Source: Candidatus Caccoplasma merdavium
Lineage (GTDB): Bacteria > Bacteroidota > Bacteroidia > Bacteroidales > UBA11471
Length of the DNA: 64,000 bases
Assembly: GCA_018715595.1 (NCBI GenBank)
Contig: DVLI01000019.1
Location: forward strand, 90,987-154,986
Direction of reading: 5' to 3'
In this document: in pieces, positions 5,982-15,376 of the stretch
How positions within the stretch are numbered: the stretch's first letter is position 1
Layout: each line of letters starts with the position of its first letter
Notes under the pieces: model-generated
Told to the model about the DNA's origin: nothing
Databases searched by the model: none
What the model saw: only the letters and a program-made list of their open reading frames with translations
Translations under genes and position numbers: made by a program

Positions 5982-7709
5982 ATGGTAAGCAAATGGAACT
6001 ACGTGCCCCTTACCGAAGAAGAAAAGCATATCGAAAAACGATTGGCAGAGACCCTGTCGATAAGCCCTGCCATATGCACACTTCTGGCTCAGCGAGGGGT
6101 AAAAACAGAAGAGCAAGCTAAGAAATTTTTCCGACCACAACTGTCCGATTTGTATGATCCGTTTTTGCTGAAAGATATGGATAAGGCCGTTGCGCGCCTC
6201 AACCAGGCCATGGGAGCCAAAGAAAAAATCCTTATCTATGGCGATTATGATGTCGACGGAACTACCGCAGTGGCATTGGTCTACAAGTTCTTGAACAATT
6301 TCTATTCCAACATCGACTATTACATTCCCGACCGTTATGACGAGGGTTACGGCATTTCGATAAAAGGCATCGACTATGCGGCCGAAAACGGTTTTACGTT
6401 GGTTATTGCGCTCGACTGCGGCATCAAGGCCGTGGAGAAAGTGGCTTATGCCAAGGAACGCGGGGTCGATTTCATCATCTGTGACCACCATGTGCCCGAC
6501 GATGAGTTGCCCCATGCGGTTGCCGTGCTCGATGCCAAACGCGACGACGATGCCTATCCTTACAGTCACTTGTCGGGTTGCGGCGTGGGATTCAAGTTCA
6601 TGCAAGGCTTTGCCACCAGTAACAACATCAGCATCGAACAGTTCTTGTTCCCGTTGCTCGATATGGTGGCCGTGAGCATCGCTTCGGACATTGTGCCGAT
6701 TACCGACGAGAACCGTATCCTGGCCTATCACGGCCTGCGGCGCCTCAATTCCAACCCGAGCCTTGGCCTGCAAGGCATTATCAATGTCTGCGGGTTGCGC
6801 GGGAAAGAAATCACCATCAGCGACATCGTGTTCAAGATAGGCCCCCGCATCAATGCATCGGGTCGTATGCAGTCGGGTAAAGAGGCCGTCGACTTGCTGG
6901 TCTCCAAAGATGCATCGACCGCCATGAAAAAGAGTCACGACATCAACCAGTATAACGAAGACCGCAAGGAACTCGACAAGAAGGTGACGGAAGAGGCCAG
7001 TCAATTACTCGAACAGCGTCCCGACTTCGACGACCGCAAATCCATTGTCATCTACAATGCCGAGTGGCACAAGGGCATCATCGGTATCGTGGCTTCCCGT
7101 CTCACCGAGCTTTACTATCGTCCGTCGGTCGTGCTCACCCTCTCCAATGGGTTGGTTACCGGTTCGGCTCGTTCGGTACAGGGATTTGATGTGTATAAAG
7201 CCGTGGAGTCGTGTCGCGATTTGCTCGAAAATTTCGGCGGTCACACCTATGCTGCCGGTCTCTCCCTGCGGGAGGAAAATGTGGACCGCTTTATCGACCG
7301 CTTTGAAAACTATGTGGCCGAGAATATTCTTCTCGAACAGACTTGTCCCCAAATCGACATCGACATGGAGTTGGGTTTCGATGAGATTACGTCGGGATTC
7401 TACACCTGTTTGAAACAGTTCAGTCCTGTCGGGCCGGGCAATATGAAGCCGGTCTTCTCGACATTGGGCGTTGTCGATGCCGGTTCCCGGCTCGTGGGTC
7501 GCAATCAAGAACACCTCAAACTCGAAGTGCGCGACTTGCGCTCGTCCATCACGATGAGTGGCATAGCGTTTGGCATGCACGAGCATTATGCCCATATCAA
7601 AAGCGGGGCTCCGTTTGACATCTGTTACACCATCGAAGAAAACAATTTCAAGGGCGTCACGTCGATACAGTTGCAAATAAAAGACATACGTCCTTCGGCC
7701 AAGCGATGA
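5982..7709 (+). CDS. recJ: Single-stranded-DNA-specific exonuclease RecJ
   Basis: The protein is 575 aa from ATG 5982, where homology begins (MVSKWNYVPL). The open frame runs 162 bases further upstream, but that part is not RecJ-like. Residues 88-94 (DYDVDGT) and 168-170 (DHH in IICDHHVPDDEL) are metal-binding motifs of the DHH phosphoesterase domain. The DHHA1 domain shows GGHTYAAGLSL, and an OB-fold domain forms the C-terminus. RecJ degrades single-stranded DNA 5' to 3' in the cytoplasm during recombination and mismatch or base-excision repair. A strong terminator follows. Confidence 0.95.
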   Translation: MVSKWNYVPLTEEEKHIEKRLAETLSISPAICTLLAQRGVKTEEQAKKFFRPQLSDLYDPFLLKDMDKAVARLNQAMGAKEKILIYGDYDVDGTTAVALVYKFLNNFYSNIDYYIPDRYDEGYGISIKGIDYAAENGFTLVIALDCGIKAVEKVAYAKERGVDFIICDHHVPDDELPHAVAVLDAKRDDDAYPYSHLSGCGVGFKFMQGFATSNNISIEQFLFPLLDMVAVSIASDIVPITDENRILAYHGLRRLNSNPSLGLQGIINVCGLRGKEITISDIVFKIGPRINASGRMQSGKEAVDLLVSKDASTAMKKSHDINQYNEDRKELDKKVTEEASQLLEQRPDFDDRKSIVIYNAEWHKGIIGIVASRLTELYYRPSVVLTLSNGLVTGSARSVQGFDVYKAVESCRDLLENFGGHTYAAGLSLREENVDRFIDRFENYVAENILLEQTCPQIDIDMELGFDEITSGFYTCLKQFSPVGPGNMKPVFSTLGVVDAGSRLVGRNQEHLKLEVRDLRSSITMSGIAFGMHEHYAHIKSGAPFDICYTIEENNFKGVTSIQLQIKDIRPSAKR

Positions 7710-7732
7710 CTGACCGAAGGGAAAAAATACAA

Positions 7733-7771
7733 AGCGGAGGAAGGATATTGTCCTTCCTCCGCTATTTTTTT
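7733..7771 (+). terminator. Terminator after recJ
   Basis: A perfect 13-bp stem, AGCGGAGGAAGGA (7733-7745) with TCCTTCCTCCGCT (7751-7763), around a TATTG loop, followed by ATTTTTTT. It ends recJ transcription and faces the convergent beta-barrel gene. Confidence 0.9.
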
Positions 7772-7789
7772 GCCTTGTGCGGCTGAGGA

Positions 7790-8425
7790 TTAGAATGCCA
7801 GTCCGACTCTGAATCCGATATTGTGCAGGCCGTCGACCTTGTATATGAGCAGATGGTTCTGGTTGGAGGCGTAGTCGTAGTAGAAGGCCATGTGGAAGCC
7901 AAACAGGTTGGGCCCCATCGGGAATATGTTCACGCCGATTTCGGGCGATACGAAAACGCCCCATTTTTCATTGCTGGTGCTGTAAACATTGTAATACGAA
8001 GTCGTTTTGCAATATTGCGCACCTACTTTGACTCCGGCGTATGGAGCAAACTTCTTTTCGGGCATGAAACGGTAACGGAAGGCGGCTCCGAAAGGCATCT
8101 GGAACAGCATGTGCTGCTGGTCGCAGGTGAGTTGGGAGGTGGCCGAGAGATGGAGTGTCTGAGTGTCGATGTACTCATTGTTGGTGTGGAAGGCCATAAA
8201 CAGTCCGACGCCGGCGTTGGGGGTGATGTAGTAACCGCCTTCGAAGTTCATGCCCCAACCGCTGGCCTTGTCAGAGAATCCGTTGTTGAGCGGTATGTTG
8301 AATTGCCAGTCGATATTGGCATAGCCTTTTTTTGCGGGAGCCTGTGCCCAACCTATTGAGGGCAGGAGGCATGATAGCGCGCACACAAAAACGATGCGCA
8401 GTCGATTGATGCAAGTTGTTTTCAT
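7790..8425 (-). CDS. Outer-membrane beta-barrel protein (211 aa)
   Basis: A signal peptide (MKTTCINRLRIVFVCALSCLLPSIGWA, cleavage near residue 27-28) precedes a chain of alternating amphipathic strands with Gly and aromatic residues. It ends in Phe (GFRVGLAF), the usual terminal signature of an outer-membrane barrel recognised by the BAM complex. The length suits an 8-stranded barrel. The upstream lipoprotein gene ends 10 bases before this start, so the two form an operon. The substrate or function is unknown. Confidence 0.75.
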   Translation of the reverse strand: MKTTCINRLRIVFVCALSCLLPSIGWAQAPAKKGYANIDWQFNIPLNNGFSDKASGWGMNFEGGYYITPNAGVGLFMAFHTNNEYIDTQTLHLSATSQLTCDQQHMLFQMPFGAAFRYRFMPEKKFAPYAGVKVGAQYCKTTSYYNVYSTSNEKWGVFVSPEIGVNIFPMGPNLFGFHMAFYYDYASNQNHLLIYKVDGLHNIGFRVGLAF

Positions 8426-8435
8426 AAGTTTATAA

Positions 8436-9065
8436 TCAGTTTTGAATATTCAGGTAAGACGATTGTTTGAAAGCCTGGTTGATGGCCTCGACAGAGAGTT
8501 GCAGGTTGATTTTGTTCGACGAGTAGAGCAGGCCCGACATGTAGGCGTTCCAGATGATGGGGATTTTTTTCGTTTCGGCGTCGAGTTTTACCAATTCGAT
8601 GAGAAGAGAACCGGTCGAATAATTGTATGACACCGTGTAAGGGTAATACCAACTGTTCCAGTATCCGCCCCAATAACCGGGGTACCAGTAACCGGGATAG
8701 TCCCACCACCAGTAAGGGCTGCTGTAATTGGTAAAATAATAGGTGCTCTCGACATAACTCATCTGTATGCCGACATTGGCGTATTCTTTCTGTGAGACGC
8801 GCGAAAAGCCGTACGAAGTCATGTTGTCGACTACGGCCATGATAAGTTCTTCGGCCTGCTGGTCTTTCCAATAAGTGGGCGTTTTGCTCGAAGAGATGAG
8901 CAAGATGCTGTCGGGAATGTAGAAAAATTCGAAATCACTGAATTTTTCGCTGGTGTCATAGTCGGTGAAAACGAGAAAGTTACCGCTGAGTTTCGATGTG
9001 TCAGGCTCTTTTTGGCAGGAGGCCATAAAAAGTAAGACGAGGAGGAGGGGGGTTAGTTTTTTCAT
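8436..9065 (-). CDS. DUF4136-like lipoprotein
   Basis: The protein is 209 aa from the Met that begins the lipoprotein signal (MKKLTPLLLVLLFMASC); an ATG four codons upstream is also in frame. After the lipid-anchored Cys, the fold resembles the DUF4136 family: an N-terminal 'DYDTSEKFSDFEFFYIPDS' strand pair, a helix (AEELIMAVVDNMTSYGFSRV), then a striking Trp/Tyr/Gly/Pro-rich insert around residues 115-145 and a final beta-rich part. The molecular function of DUF4136 is unknown. It is first in a two-gene unit with the beta-barrel gene, which suggests a joint envelope role. Confidence 0.7.
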   Translation of the reverse strand: MKKLTPLLLVLLFMASCQKEPDTSKLSGNFLVFTDYDTSEKFSDFEFFYIPDSILLISSSKTPTYWKDQQAEELIMAVVDNMTSYGFSRVSQKEYANVGIQMSYVESTYYFTNYSSPYWWWDYPGYWYPGYWGGYWNSWYYPYTVSYNYSTGSLLIELVKLDAETKKIPIIWNAYMSGLLYSSNKINLQLSVEAINQAFKQSSYLNIQN

Positions 9066-9148
9066 TTTTCTTCCCATTTTAGGTTATTATTAAGAATCTT
9101 TTCTCCTAATAACACTTCTGTTTGGGGAAAGTTTGGGAATGAGGCGAT

Positions 9149-9802
9149 TTATTTAATGAAATATTCGTAAAATCCGGTTCCCACGCCCACCAACGACATG
9201 ACAATGATGACGATGCTTATGATGCGGTTGATGAGCCACAAGCTGCGAAGATTGAAGTGTGAACGCACCTTATTGATGATGTAGGTGATGGTAAACCACC
9301 AAATGAAGGCTCCGAGAATGATTGATACATAGCCGAGTATGTAGTGACCGGCCTTCATCTCGGGCAGGAAAAAGTTGAGCCGGGCAAAGAGACCGATGAG
9401 CAGCAGCAGAATGAGCGGGTTGGAAAGGGTGAGCAGGAATGAAGAGGCGAAGTCCTGGGTGAATGAGCTTTTCTGATTGAGTTTCTTGCGGATATTCCGC
9501 GCCGGATTTTGCCGGAACAGGTAGAGCCCGAACCCCGTGAGCACGAGACTGCCGATAATTTGTAGCGGCGCTTGGTGGGCCTCGATGAAGTCCACGACAA
9601 TAGAGAGGCCCAACCCCGTGAGTATGGCATAGCAGAGATCCGAGAGCGAAGCCCCGAGACCGGTGGCCAATCCCGAACGTCGCCCCTTGTTCAGGGTGCG
9701 TTGTATGCACAACACACCGATGGGCCCCATCGGCGCCGATACCAGTATTCCGATGGCCAATCCTCTGATAATAATGTATATAAGCAACTCTATCGTGGAC
9801 AT
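9149..9802 (-). CDS. LysE/RhtB-family amino-acid exporter
   Basis: The protein is 217 aa with six predicted membrane helices. The N-terminus (IRGLAIGILVSAPMGPIGVLCIQRTLNKGRR) carries the LysE-family signature with a P-x-G-P motif before a basic loop, and the SNPLILLLLIGLF stretch is also family typical. The family exports amino acids or related metabolites across the inner membrane; the substrate cannot be read from the sequence. The promoter at 9849-9880 places the transcript start below 9849, so the longer open frame from 9898 is excluded. Confidence 0.85.
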   Translation of the reverse strand: MSTIELLIYIIIRGLAIGILVSAPMGPIGVLCIQRTLNKGRRSGLATGLGASLSDLCYAILTGLGLSIVVDFIEAHQAPLQIIGSLVLTGFGLYLFRQNPARNIRKKLNQKSSFTQDFASSFLLTLSNPLILLLLIGLFARLNFFLPEMKAGHYILGYVSIILGAFIWWFTITYIINKVRSHFNLRSLWLINRIISIVIIVMSLVGVGTGFYEYFIK

Positions 9803-9848
9803 ACCCAAGTGACTGTAAACCGGTCGGCCGGTTGCTGTTTTGCCGGTG

Positions 9849-9880
9849 CAAATATAAGCAAATGAGAACGCCGAGACAAA
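9849..9880 (-). promoter_or_regulatory. Promoter of the LysE-family gene
   Basis: Read on the minus strand: TTTG (9880-9877), 20 bases, TATATTTG (9856-9849). It decides the gene's start at 9802 rather than 9898. Confidence 0.7.
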
Positions 9881-10072
9881 CGAAAATGAAGTTTTCAACT
9901 TTGACAGGTGTCGAGTGGCCTGCTATCTTGTATGAAGACAGGAAAAAACGCGCGCGGATAATAAGGCGTTTACACAAAAGTACGATGTCGCCCCGAATCC
10001 TGTATTCTCAAAATATCGCGCTTATTCCCAAAAATACTTTTTTTTATTGTTTTATAACCCGAGGCTTTTCAT

Positions 10073-10080
10073 TACATTTG
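10073..10080 (+). promoter_or_regulatory. -7 box of purL
   Basis: TACATTTG matches TAnnTTTG and lies 64 bases before the purL start. The best upstream TTG (10047-10049) is 23 bases away, slightly beyond the usual spacing. Confidence 0.5.
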
Positions 10081-10144
10081 CACACAAATAAACCCGTTCA
10101 TACGATTATCCATTTCCGGTTATACACACATAAAACAATAGAGA

Positions 10145-13100
10145 ATGGTACTTTTCTTTAAAACCCCCGAACAGCAAATTATCGCTGTTGATGTTACGCA
10201 CGAATTATCGGCCCCGGAGGTCGAGAAGCTGAGTTGGCTTTTCGGTCGGGCACAGTTGCTTTCCGAGACTCGTCTCGACGGTTGGTTTGTCGGTCCCCGC
10301 AAAGAAATGATTACCCCGTGGAGTACCAATGCCGTGGAAATCACCCAGAACATGGGCCTCGAAGGAATCCTCCGCATCGAGGAGTATTTCCCCGTTTCAA
10401 ACGCACAGGCCGAGCACGACCCCATGTTGCAACGCATGTACGACGGCATCGACCAGAAAATATTCGAAATCAACAAGCAGCCCGATCCTATCGTTTACAT
10501 CGACGACATCGTGGCCTATAACGCCCAGGAAGGGCTTGCATTGAGTGATGAAGAAGTGAAGTACCTCAACGACCTGAGCCACAAACTCGGCCGCAAGCTC
10601 ACCGATAGCGAAGTTTTCGGCTTTTCGCAGGTCAATTCCGAACACTGTCGCCACAAAATCTTCAACGGCGTATTCATCATCGATGGAGAAGAAAAAGAAA
10701 GTTCGCTGTTCAAGTTGATAAAGAAAACCTCCGAGGAGAATCCCAACAACCTCGTGTCGGCCTATAAAGACAATGTGGCCTTCAACAAAGGCCCTGTCGT
10801 GGAGCAATTCGCCCCGGCCACCCAGGACAAGCCCGATTTCTTCGAGATAAAAGACATCGAAACCGTCATTTCCCTCAAAGCCGAGACCCATAACTTCCCC
10901 ACTACCGTAGAGCCCTTCAACGGCGCAGCTACTGGTACCGGCGGAGAGATTCGCGACCGTCTCGGCGGAGGCAAAGCCAGCCTTCCCATTGCGGGAACGG
11001 CCGTCTATATGACCTCTTATCCCCGTACCGAAGAGGGCCGTGAATGGGAAAATGCCATGGCTCCCCGCAAATGGCTCTATCAAACGCCCGAACAGATTCT
11101 TATCAAAGCCTCGAACGGAGCTTCCGATTTCGGAAACAAATTCGGCCAGCCGCTCATTTGCGGTTCGCTGCTCACCTTCGAACACGCTGAGAACTATAAG
11201 AAATTCGCCTACGACAAAGTCATCATGTTGGCCGGTGGCGTAGGATTTGCCACCCTGCGCGACGCATTGAAAGGCGAAGCCGAACCCCAAGAAAAAGTGG
11301 TGGTCATGGGCGGTGACAACTACCGCATCGGAATGGGTGGCGGTGCCGTATCTTCGGTCGAGACCGGGCAGTATGCCAACGCCATCGAGCTCAATGCCGT
11401 GCAGCGTGCCAACCCCGAGATGCAAAAACGTGTCTCCAATGTCGTTCGGGCTTTGGCCGAGAGCGACGATAACCCCATCATCTCTATCCATGACCACGGA
11501 GCCGGCGGTCACCTCAATGCCCTCTCGGAGCTTGTCGAAACGACCGGCGGGAAAATCGACATGGCACAGTTGCCCATTGGCGACCCGACCCTTTCGGCCA
11601 AGGAAATCGTGGGCAACGAAAGTCAGGAACGCATGGGTATGCTCATTGCCGAGAAAGACATCGACCGTGTGCGTCGCATCGCCGACCGTGAACGTGCCCC
11701 GATGTATGTGGTGGGCGAGACCACGGGCGACCATCGTTTTGTCTTTGAACAGAAAGACGGTGTGCGTCCCATCGACCTCGAAATGGACGATATGTTCGGT
11801 AAGGCACCCCGTACCGTCATGCACGACACGACCGTGGAAGAGACTTACGAAGATGTGACCTATAACGTGGCCGACATCTATCAATATGTAGAGCAGGTGC
11901 TGCAACTCGAAGCCGTCGCCTGCAAAGACTGGCTCACCAATAAAGTCGACCGTTCGGTAACCGGCAAGGTGGCCCGTCAGCAATGCCAGGGCGAGATACA
12001 GTTGCCGTTGAGCGACTGCGGCGTCGTGGCGCTCGATTACCGCGGAAAAGCCGGTATCGCCACTTCGATAGGCCATGCCCCGCAAGCCGCCATGATCGAC
12101 CCGGCTGCCGGTTCGGTATTATCGGTGGCCGAAGCTCTCACCAACATCGTGTGGGCTCCCTTGGCCGAGGGTCTCGACAGCGTATCGCTCAGTGCCAACT
12201 GGATGTGGCCCTGCAAGAACCCCGGCGAAGATGCACGCCTTTATAAGGCCGTGGAAGCATGTAGCCAGTTTGCCTGTGAGTTGGGCATCAACATACCTAC
12301 CGGAAAAGACAGCCTCTCGATGACGCAGAAATATGGCGACGAGAAAGTCTATTCGCCCGGTACCGTCATCATCTCGGCCGGAGCCGAGGTGAGCGACGTG
12401 AAGAAAGTCGTTTCGCCCGTGTTGGTGCGCGATGCCCGCACGGCCGTTTACTATGTCGATTTCTCGTTCGACGCCCTTTCGTTGGGCGGTTCGGCCTTTG
12501 CCCAGTCTCTGGGTAAGATAGGCCGCCAGGCACCGACGGTGCGCGATACCGAATATTTTGCTTCGGCTTTCAACGCCATACAGGAACTCATTGCCAAGGA
12601 CCTCGTGTTGGCCGGTCACGACATCTCGGCCGGCGGCATGATTACGGCTTTGCTCGAAATGAACTTCGGCAATACCGAAGGCGGCCTCGAAGTGAAACTC
12701 GACAAGATACCCGAGAAAGACCTTGTCAAGATTCTGTTCAGCGAAAATCCCGGTGTGCTCATTCAAGTCAAAGACCGCAAGGCCGTCGAGAAGATTCTCG
12801 AAGAAGCCGGCGTAGGATATGCCGTGATTGCCCACCCGTGCAGCGAACGCCATATCCTGGTGAGCAAGGACGGCGCCGAATATCTCTTCGGCATCGACCA
12901 CCTGCGCGACGTGTGGTTCTCGACCTCGTATCTGCTCGACCGCAAGCAGAGCGGCGAAGAACAGGCCAAGGCTCGCTTCCTCAACTACAAGGAACAACCG
13001 CTGCGTTACCATTTCAATAAGGACTTCACCGGCAAGATGCAACAGTTTGGCATCTCGGCCGACCGTCGCACACCTTCGGGCGTGAAAGCGGCGATTATCC

Positions 13101-13834
13101 GTGAGAAAGGGGTGAATGGCGACCGTGAGATGGCCTACTCGCTCTATCTCGCCGGTTTCGATGTGAAAGATGTGCACATGACCGACCTTATCAGCGGCCG
13201 CGAAACCCTCGAAGACGTGAACATGATTGTCTACTGCGGCGGATTCTCCAACTCCGATGTTCTCGGTTCGGCCAAGGGTTGGGCCGGCGGTTTCCTTTGG
13301 AACGAGAAGGCCAAGAAAGCCCTCGACAACTTCTATGCCCGTCCCGACACGCTCAGCCTCGGTATCTGCAACGGCTGCCAGCTCATGGTCGAGTTGGGAT
13401 TGCTTACACCCGACCACGAAGAGAAACCCCGCATGTTGCACAACGACTCGCACAAGTTCGAGTCGCAGTTTGTGGGTCTTACCATTCCGAAGAACAACTC
13501 TGTCATGTTCGGTTCCCTGTCGGGCAGCAAGTTGGGCATTTGGGTGGCTCACGGCGAAGGAAAGTTCAGCTTCCCCTATGACTTGGACAAATACAATGTG
13601 GTGGCCCAGTACAGCTACGATGCCTATCCGGCCAACCCCAACGGTTCGCCCAGTGCCGTGGCCGGTATTGCCTCGGCCGACGGTCGCCACCTGGCCATGA
13701 TGCCCCACCTCGAACGGGCCATCTTCCCGTGGCAGTGGGGATATTATCCCGGCAACCGCAAAGACGATGAAATCACCCCGTGGGTCGAAGCCTTTGTGAA
13801 CGCCCGCAAATGGGTCGAAAACATTAAACGATAA
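10145..13834 (+). CDS. purL: Phosphoribosylformylglycinamidine synthase (large, single-chain)
   Basis: The protein is 1229 aa, the long single-chain form found in E. coli. It converts FGAR, ATP and glutamine to FGAM in the fourth step of purine synthesis. The order is an N-terminal PurS-like domain, a linker (SQVNSEHCRHKIF around residue 160), two AIRS-type ATP-binding halves (AETHNFPTTVEPFNGAATGTGG; DHGAGGHLNALSELVE), and a C-terminal class I glutaminase with nucleophile Cys1075 (GICNGCQLM) and His1188/Glu1190 (MMPHLERAIFPW). Unlike the downstream PurF homologue, its glutaminase triad is complete. The purF-like gene starts 24 bases after its stop. Confidence 0.97.
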   Translation: MVLFFKTPEQQIIAVDVTHELSAPEVEKLSWLFGRAQLLSETRLDGWFVGPRKEMITPWSTNAVEITQNMGLEGILRIEEYFPVSNAQAEHDPMLQRMYDGIDQKIFEINKQPDPIVYIDDIVAYNAQEGLALSDEEVKYLNDLSHKLGRKLTDSEVFGFSQVNSEHCRHKIFNGVFIIDGEEKESSLFKLIKKTSEENPNNLVSAYKDNVAFNKGPVVEQFAPATQDKPDFFEIKDIETVISLKAETHNFPTTVEPFNGAATGTGGEIRDRLGGGKASLPIAGTAVYMTSYPRTEEGREWENAMAPRKWLYQTPEQILIKASNGASDFGNKFGQPLICGSLLTFEHAENYKKFAYDKVIMLAGGVGFATLRDALKGEAEPQEKVVVMGGDNYRIGMGGGAVSSVETGQYANAIELNAVQRANPEMQKRVSNVVRALAESDDNPIISIHDHGAGGHLNALSELVETTGGKIDMAQLPIGDPTLSAKEIVGNESQERMGMLIAEKDIDRVRRIADRERAPMYVVGETTGDHRFVFEQKDGVRPIDLEMDDMFGKAPRTVMHDTTVEETYEDVTYNVADIYQYVEQVLQLEAVACKDWLTNKVDRSVTGKVARQQCQGEIQLPLSDCGVVALDYRGKAGIATSIGHAPQAAMIDPAAGSVLSVAEALTNIVWAPLAEGLDSVSLSANWMWPCKNPGEDARLYKAVEACSQFACELGINIPTGKDSLSMTQKYGDEKVYSPGTVIISAGAEVSDVKKVVSPVLVRDARTAVYYVDFSFDALSLGGSAFAQSLGKIGRQAPTVRDTEYFASAFNAIQELIAKDLVLAGHDISAGGMITALLEMNFGNTEGGLEVKLDKIPEKDLVKILFSENPGVLIQVKDRKAVEKILEEAGVGYAVIAHPCSERHILVSKDGAEYLFGIDHLRDVWFSTSYLLDRKQSGEEQAKARFLNYKEQPLRYHFNKDFTGKMQQFGISADRRTPSGVKAAIIREKGVNGDREMAYSLYLAGFDVKDVHMTDLISGRETLEDVNMIVYCGGFSNSDVLGSAKGWAGGFLWNEKAKKALDNFYARPDTLSLGICNGCQLMVELGLLTPDHEEKPRMLHNDSHKFESQFVGLTIPKNNSVMFGSLSGSKLGIWVAHGEGKFSFPYDLDKYNVVAQYSYDAYPANPNGSPSAVAGIASADGRHLAMMPHLERAIFPWQWGYYPGNRKDDEITPWVEAFVNARKWVENIKR

Positions 13835-13858
13835 CCTCAAACCTTAATCCTGACAAGT

Positions 13859-15262
13859 ATGGGCGGTTTTTTTGGAACCATAAAAAAAACAAACTGCGTA
13901 GCCGATCTTTACTACGGTATCGACTATAATTCTCACTTGGGAACCAAACGCGGTGGAATGGTGACCTTTGACAAAGGCTATTTCACCCGTTCGATTCACA
14001 ATATCGAAAGTTCTTATTTCAGAACCAAATTCGAAGCCGATTTGCCTACCTTTTCGGGCAATTCGGGTATCGGTATCATCAGCGACACCGATGCACAACC
14101 TATCATATTCAGTTGCCACCTCGGCAAATTTGCCATCGTCACCGTGGCAAAGGTCAACAATCTGCCCGACCTCGAAAAAGAGCTCCTCGACAAGGGGCAC
14201 CACTTTTGCGAGCACAGCAACGGCATAACCAACCAGACCGAGTTGATAGGAACCCTCATTTCCGAAGGTAAAGATTATGTCGACGGTATCGAGAATGTGC
14301 AGAACAAACTCAAAGGTTCCTGCTCGATGCTTCTCCTTACCGAGAACGGCATCATTGCCGCACGCGACAAGTATGGCCGCACCCCTATACTTATAGGCAA
14401 GGGCGCAGAAGGATATGCCGTCTCGTCGGAGACGTGCAGTTTCCCCAACCTGGGTTATGAGACATGTTACAACGTGGGTCCCGGTGAGGTCGTGCAGGTT
14501 ACGGCCGATGGCTTTACCCAACTTCGCAAGCCCAACAAGAAGATGCAGATATGCTCGTTCCTGTGGGTCTACTATGGCTATCCCGTGTGTGAATACGAAG
14601 GTAAAAATGTCGACCACATGCGTTTTGAGTGCGGCCGTGAAATGGGCGAGAAAGACTCGGTCGAAGCCGATTTCGTCTCGGCCATTCCCGACTCGGGTAT
14701 CGGTATGGCATTAGGATATGCCGAGGGGAAAAACATTCCATACAAGCGGGGTATTGTGAAGTACACCCCGACCTGGCCCCGTAGTTTTACCCCGCCCACA
14801 CAGGAGTTGCGCGAGTTGGTGGCCAAGATGAAACTCATTCCCAATCCCGACCTCATCAACGGTAAACGTGTGGTTTTTTGCGACGACTCCATCGTGCGAG
14901 GTACCCAATTGCGCGACAATGTGTGCGATCTTTTCCGTTGCGGAGCCAAGGAAGTGCACATGCGCATTAGCTGCCCGCCGTTGATATATCCGTGCCGTTT
15001 TGTCAATTTCACGGCTTCGAAGTCGGAGCTTGAACTGATAACCCGCCGCATCATTCAACAGTTCGAAGGAGACCATACCAAGAATCTCGAAGCCTATGCC
15101 AAGACCGGTTCGCCCGAGTATGAACGCATGGTCGAGGAAATTCGCCGGCAGTTGAAGATAACTTCGCTCAAATTCAACCCCCTCGAAACGATGGTCAAGG
15201 CCATCGGCCTGCCCAAGGATTGCATCTGCACACACTGTTTCGACGGTACGAGCTACGAGTAG
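13859..15262 (+). CDS. PurF-like amidophosphoribosyltransferase lacking the glutaminase nucleophile
   Basis: The protein is 467 aa. The C-terminal phosphoribosyltransferase domain is intact, with the PRPP loop VVFCDDSIVRGTQL at about 338-351. Cysteines 232, 379, 457 and 460 are placed like the 4Fe-4S ligands of Bacillus PurF. The N-terminal Ntn glutaminase domain is degraded: it begins Met-Gly-Gly-Phe-Phe-Gly, so the obligatory Cys at position 2 is Gly. The GHVRY and HNGNL substrate motifs are replaced by GIISD and TVAKV. No other start codon restores a Cys. It directly follows purL, so a role in phosphoribosylamine formation from ammonia is plausible; a regulatory or other transferase role is possible. 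I recall similar 'MGGFFG' proteins in other Bacteroidales. Confidence 0.85.
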   Translation: MGGFFGTIKKTNCVADLYYGIDYNSHLGTKRGGMVTFDKGYFTRSIHNIESSYFRTKFEADLPTFSGNSGIGIISDTDAQPIIFSCHLGKFAIVTVAKVNNLPDLEKELLDKGHHFCEHSNGITNQTELIGTLISEGKDYVDGIENVQNKLKGSCSMLLLTENGIIAARDKYGRTPILIGKGAEGYAVSSETCSFPNLGYETCYNVGPGEVVQVTADGFTQLRKPNKKMQICSFLWVYYGYPVCEYEGKNVDHMRFECGREMGEKDSVEADFVSAIPDSGIGMALGYAEGKNIPYKRGIVKYTPTWPRSFTPPTQELRELVAKMKLIPNPDLINGKRVVFCDDSIVRGTQLRDNVCDLFRCGAKEVHMRISCPPLIYPCRFVNFTASKSELELITRRIIQQFEGDHTKNLEAYAKTGSPEYERMVEEIRRQLKITSLKFNPLETMVKAIGLPKDCICTHCFDGTSYE

Positions 15263-15277
15263 ACAATATCGTTATGA

Positions 15278-15309
15278 AGAGCGGGCGGCAAAATTTTGCC
15301 GCCCGCTCT
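15278..15309. terminator. Perfect 32-base palindrome after the purF-like gene
   Basis: AGAGCGGGCGGCAAAA (15278-15293) is followed directly by its reverse complement. The A/T centre would open as the loop. No T run follows on the plus strand, so it is a terminator or transcript-end stabiliser of the purL operon rather than a textbook terminator. Confidence 0.6.
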
Positions 15310-15332
15310 CGTTATTATATCAGAAGTTTTGC

Positions 15333-15340
15333 TATATTTG
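15333..15340 (+). promoter_or_regulatory. -7 box of the first Sel1-repeat gene
   Basis: TATATTTG matches the Bacteroidetes -7 consensus, 37 bases before the start at 15377. No clear -33 box is visible at 19-21 bases. Confidence 0.5.
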
Positions 15341-15376
15341 CTATCAACATAACCGCATTTCAATAAGATTTTTGCC

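Noticed and set aside
10397..13840. Long minus-strand open frames opposite purL
   Set aside because: Shadows of the GC-rich third positions of purL; no start context, promoter or protein-like composition.
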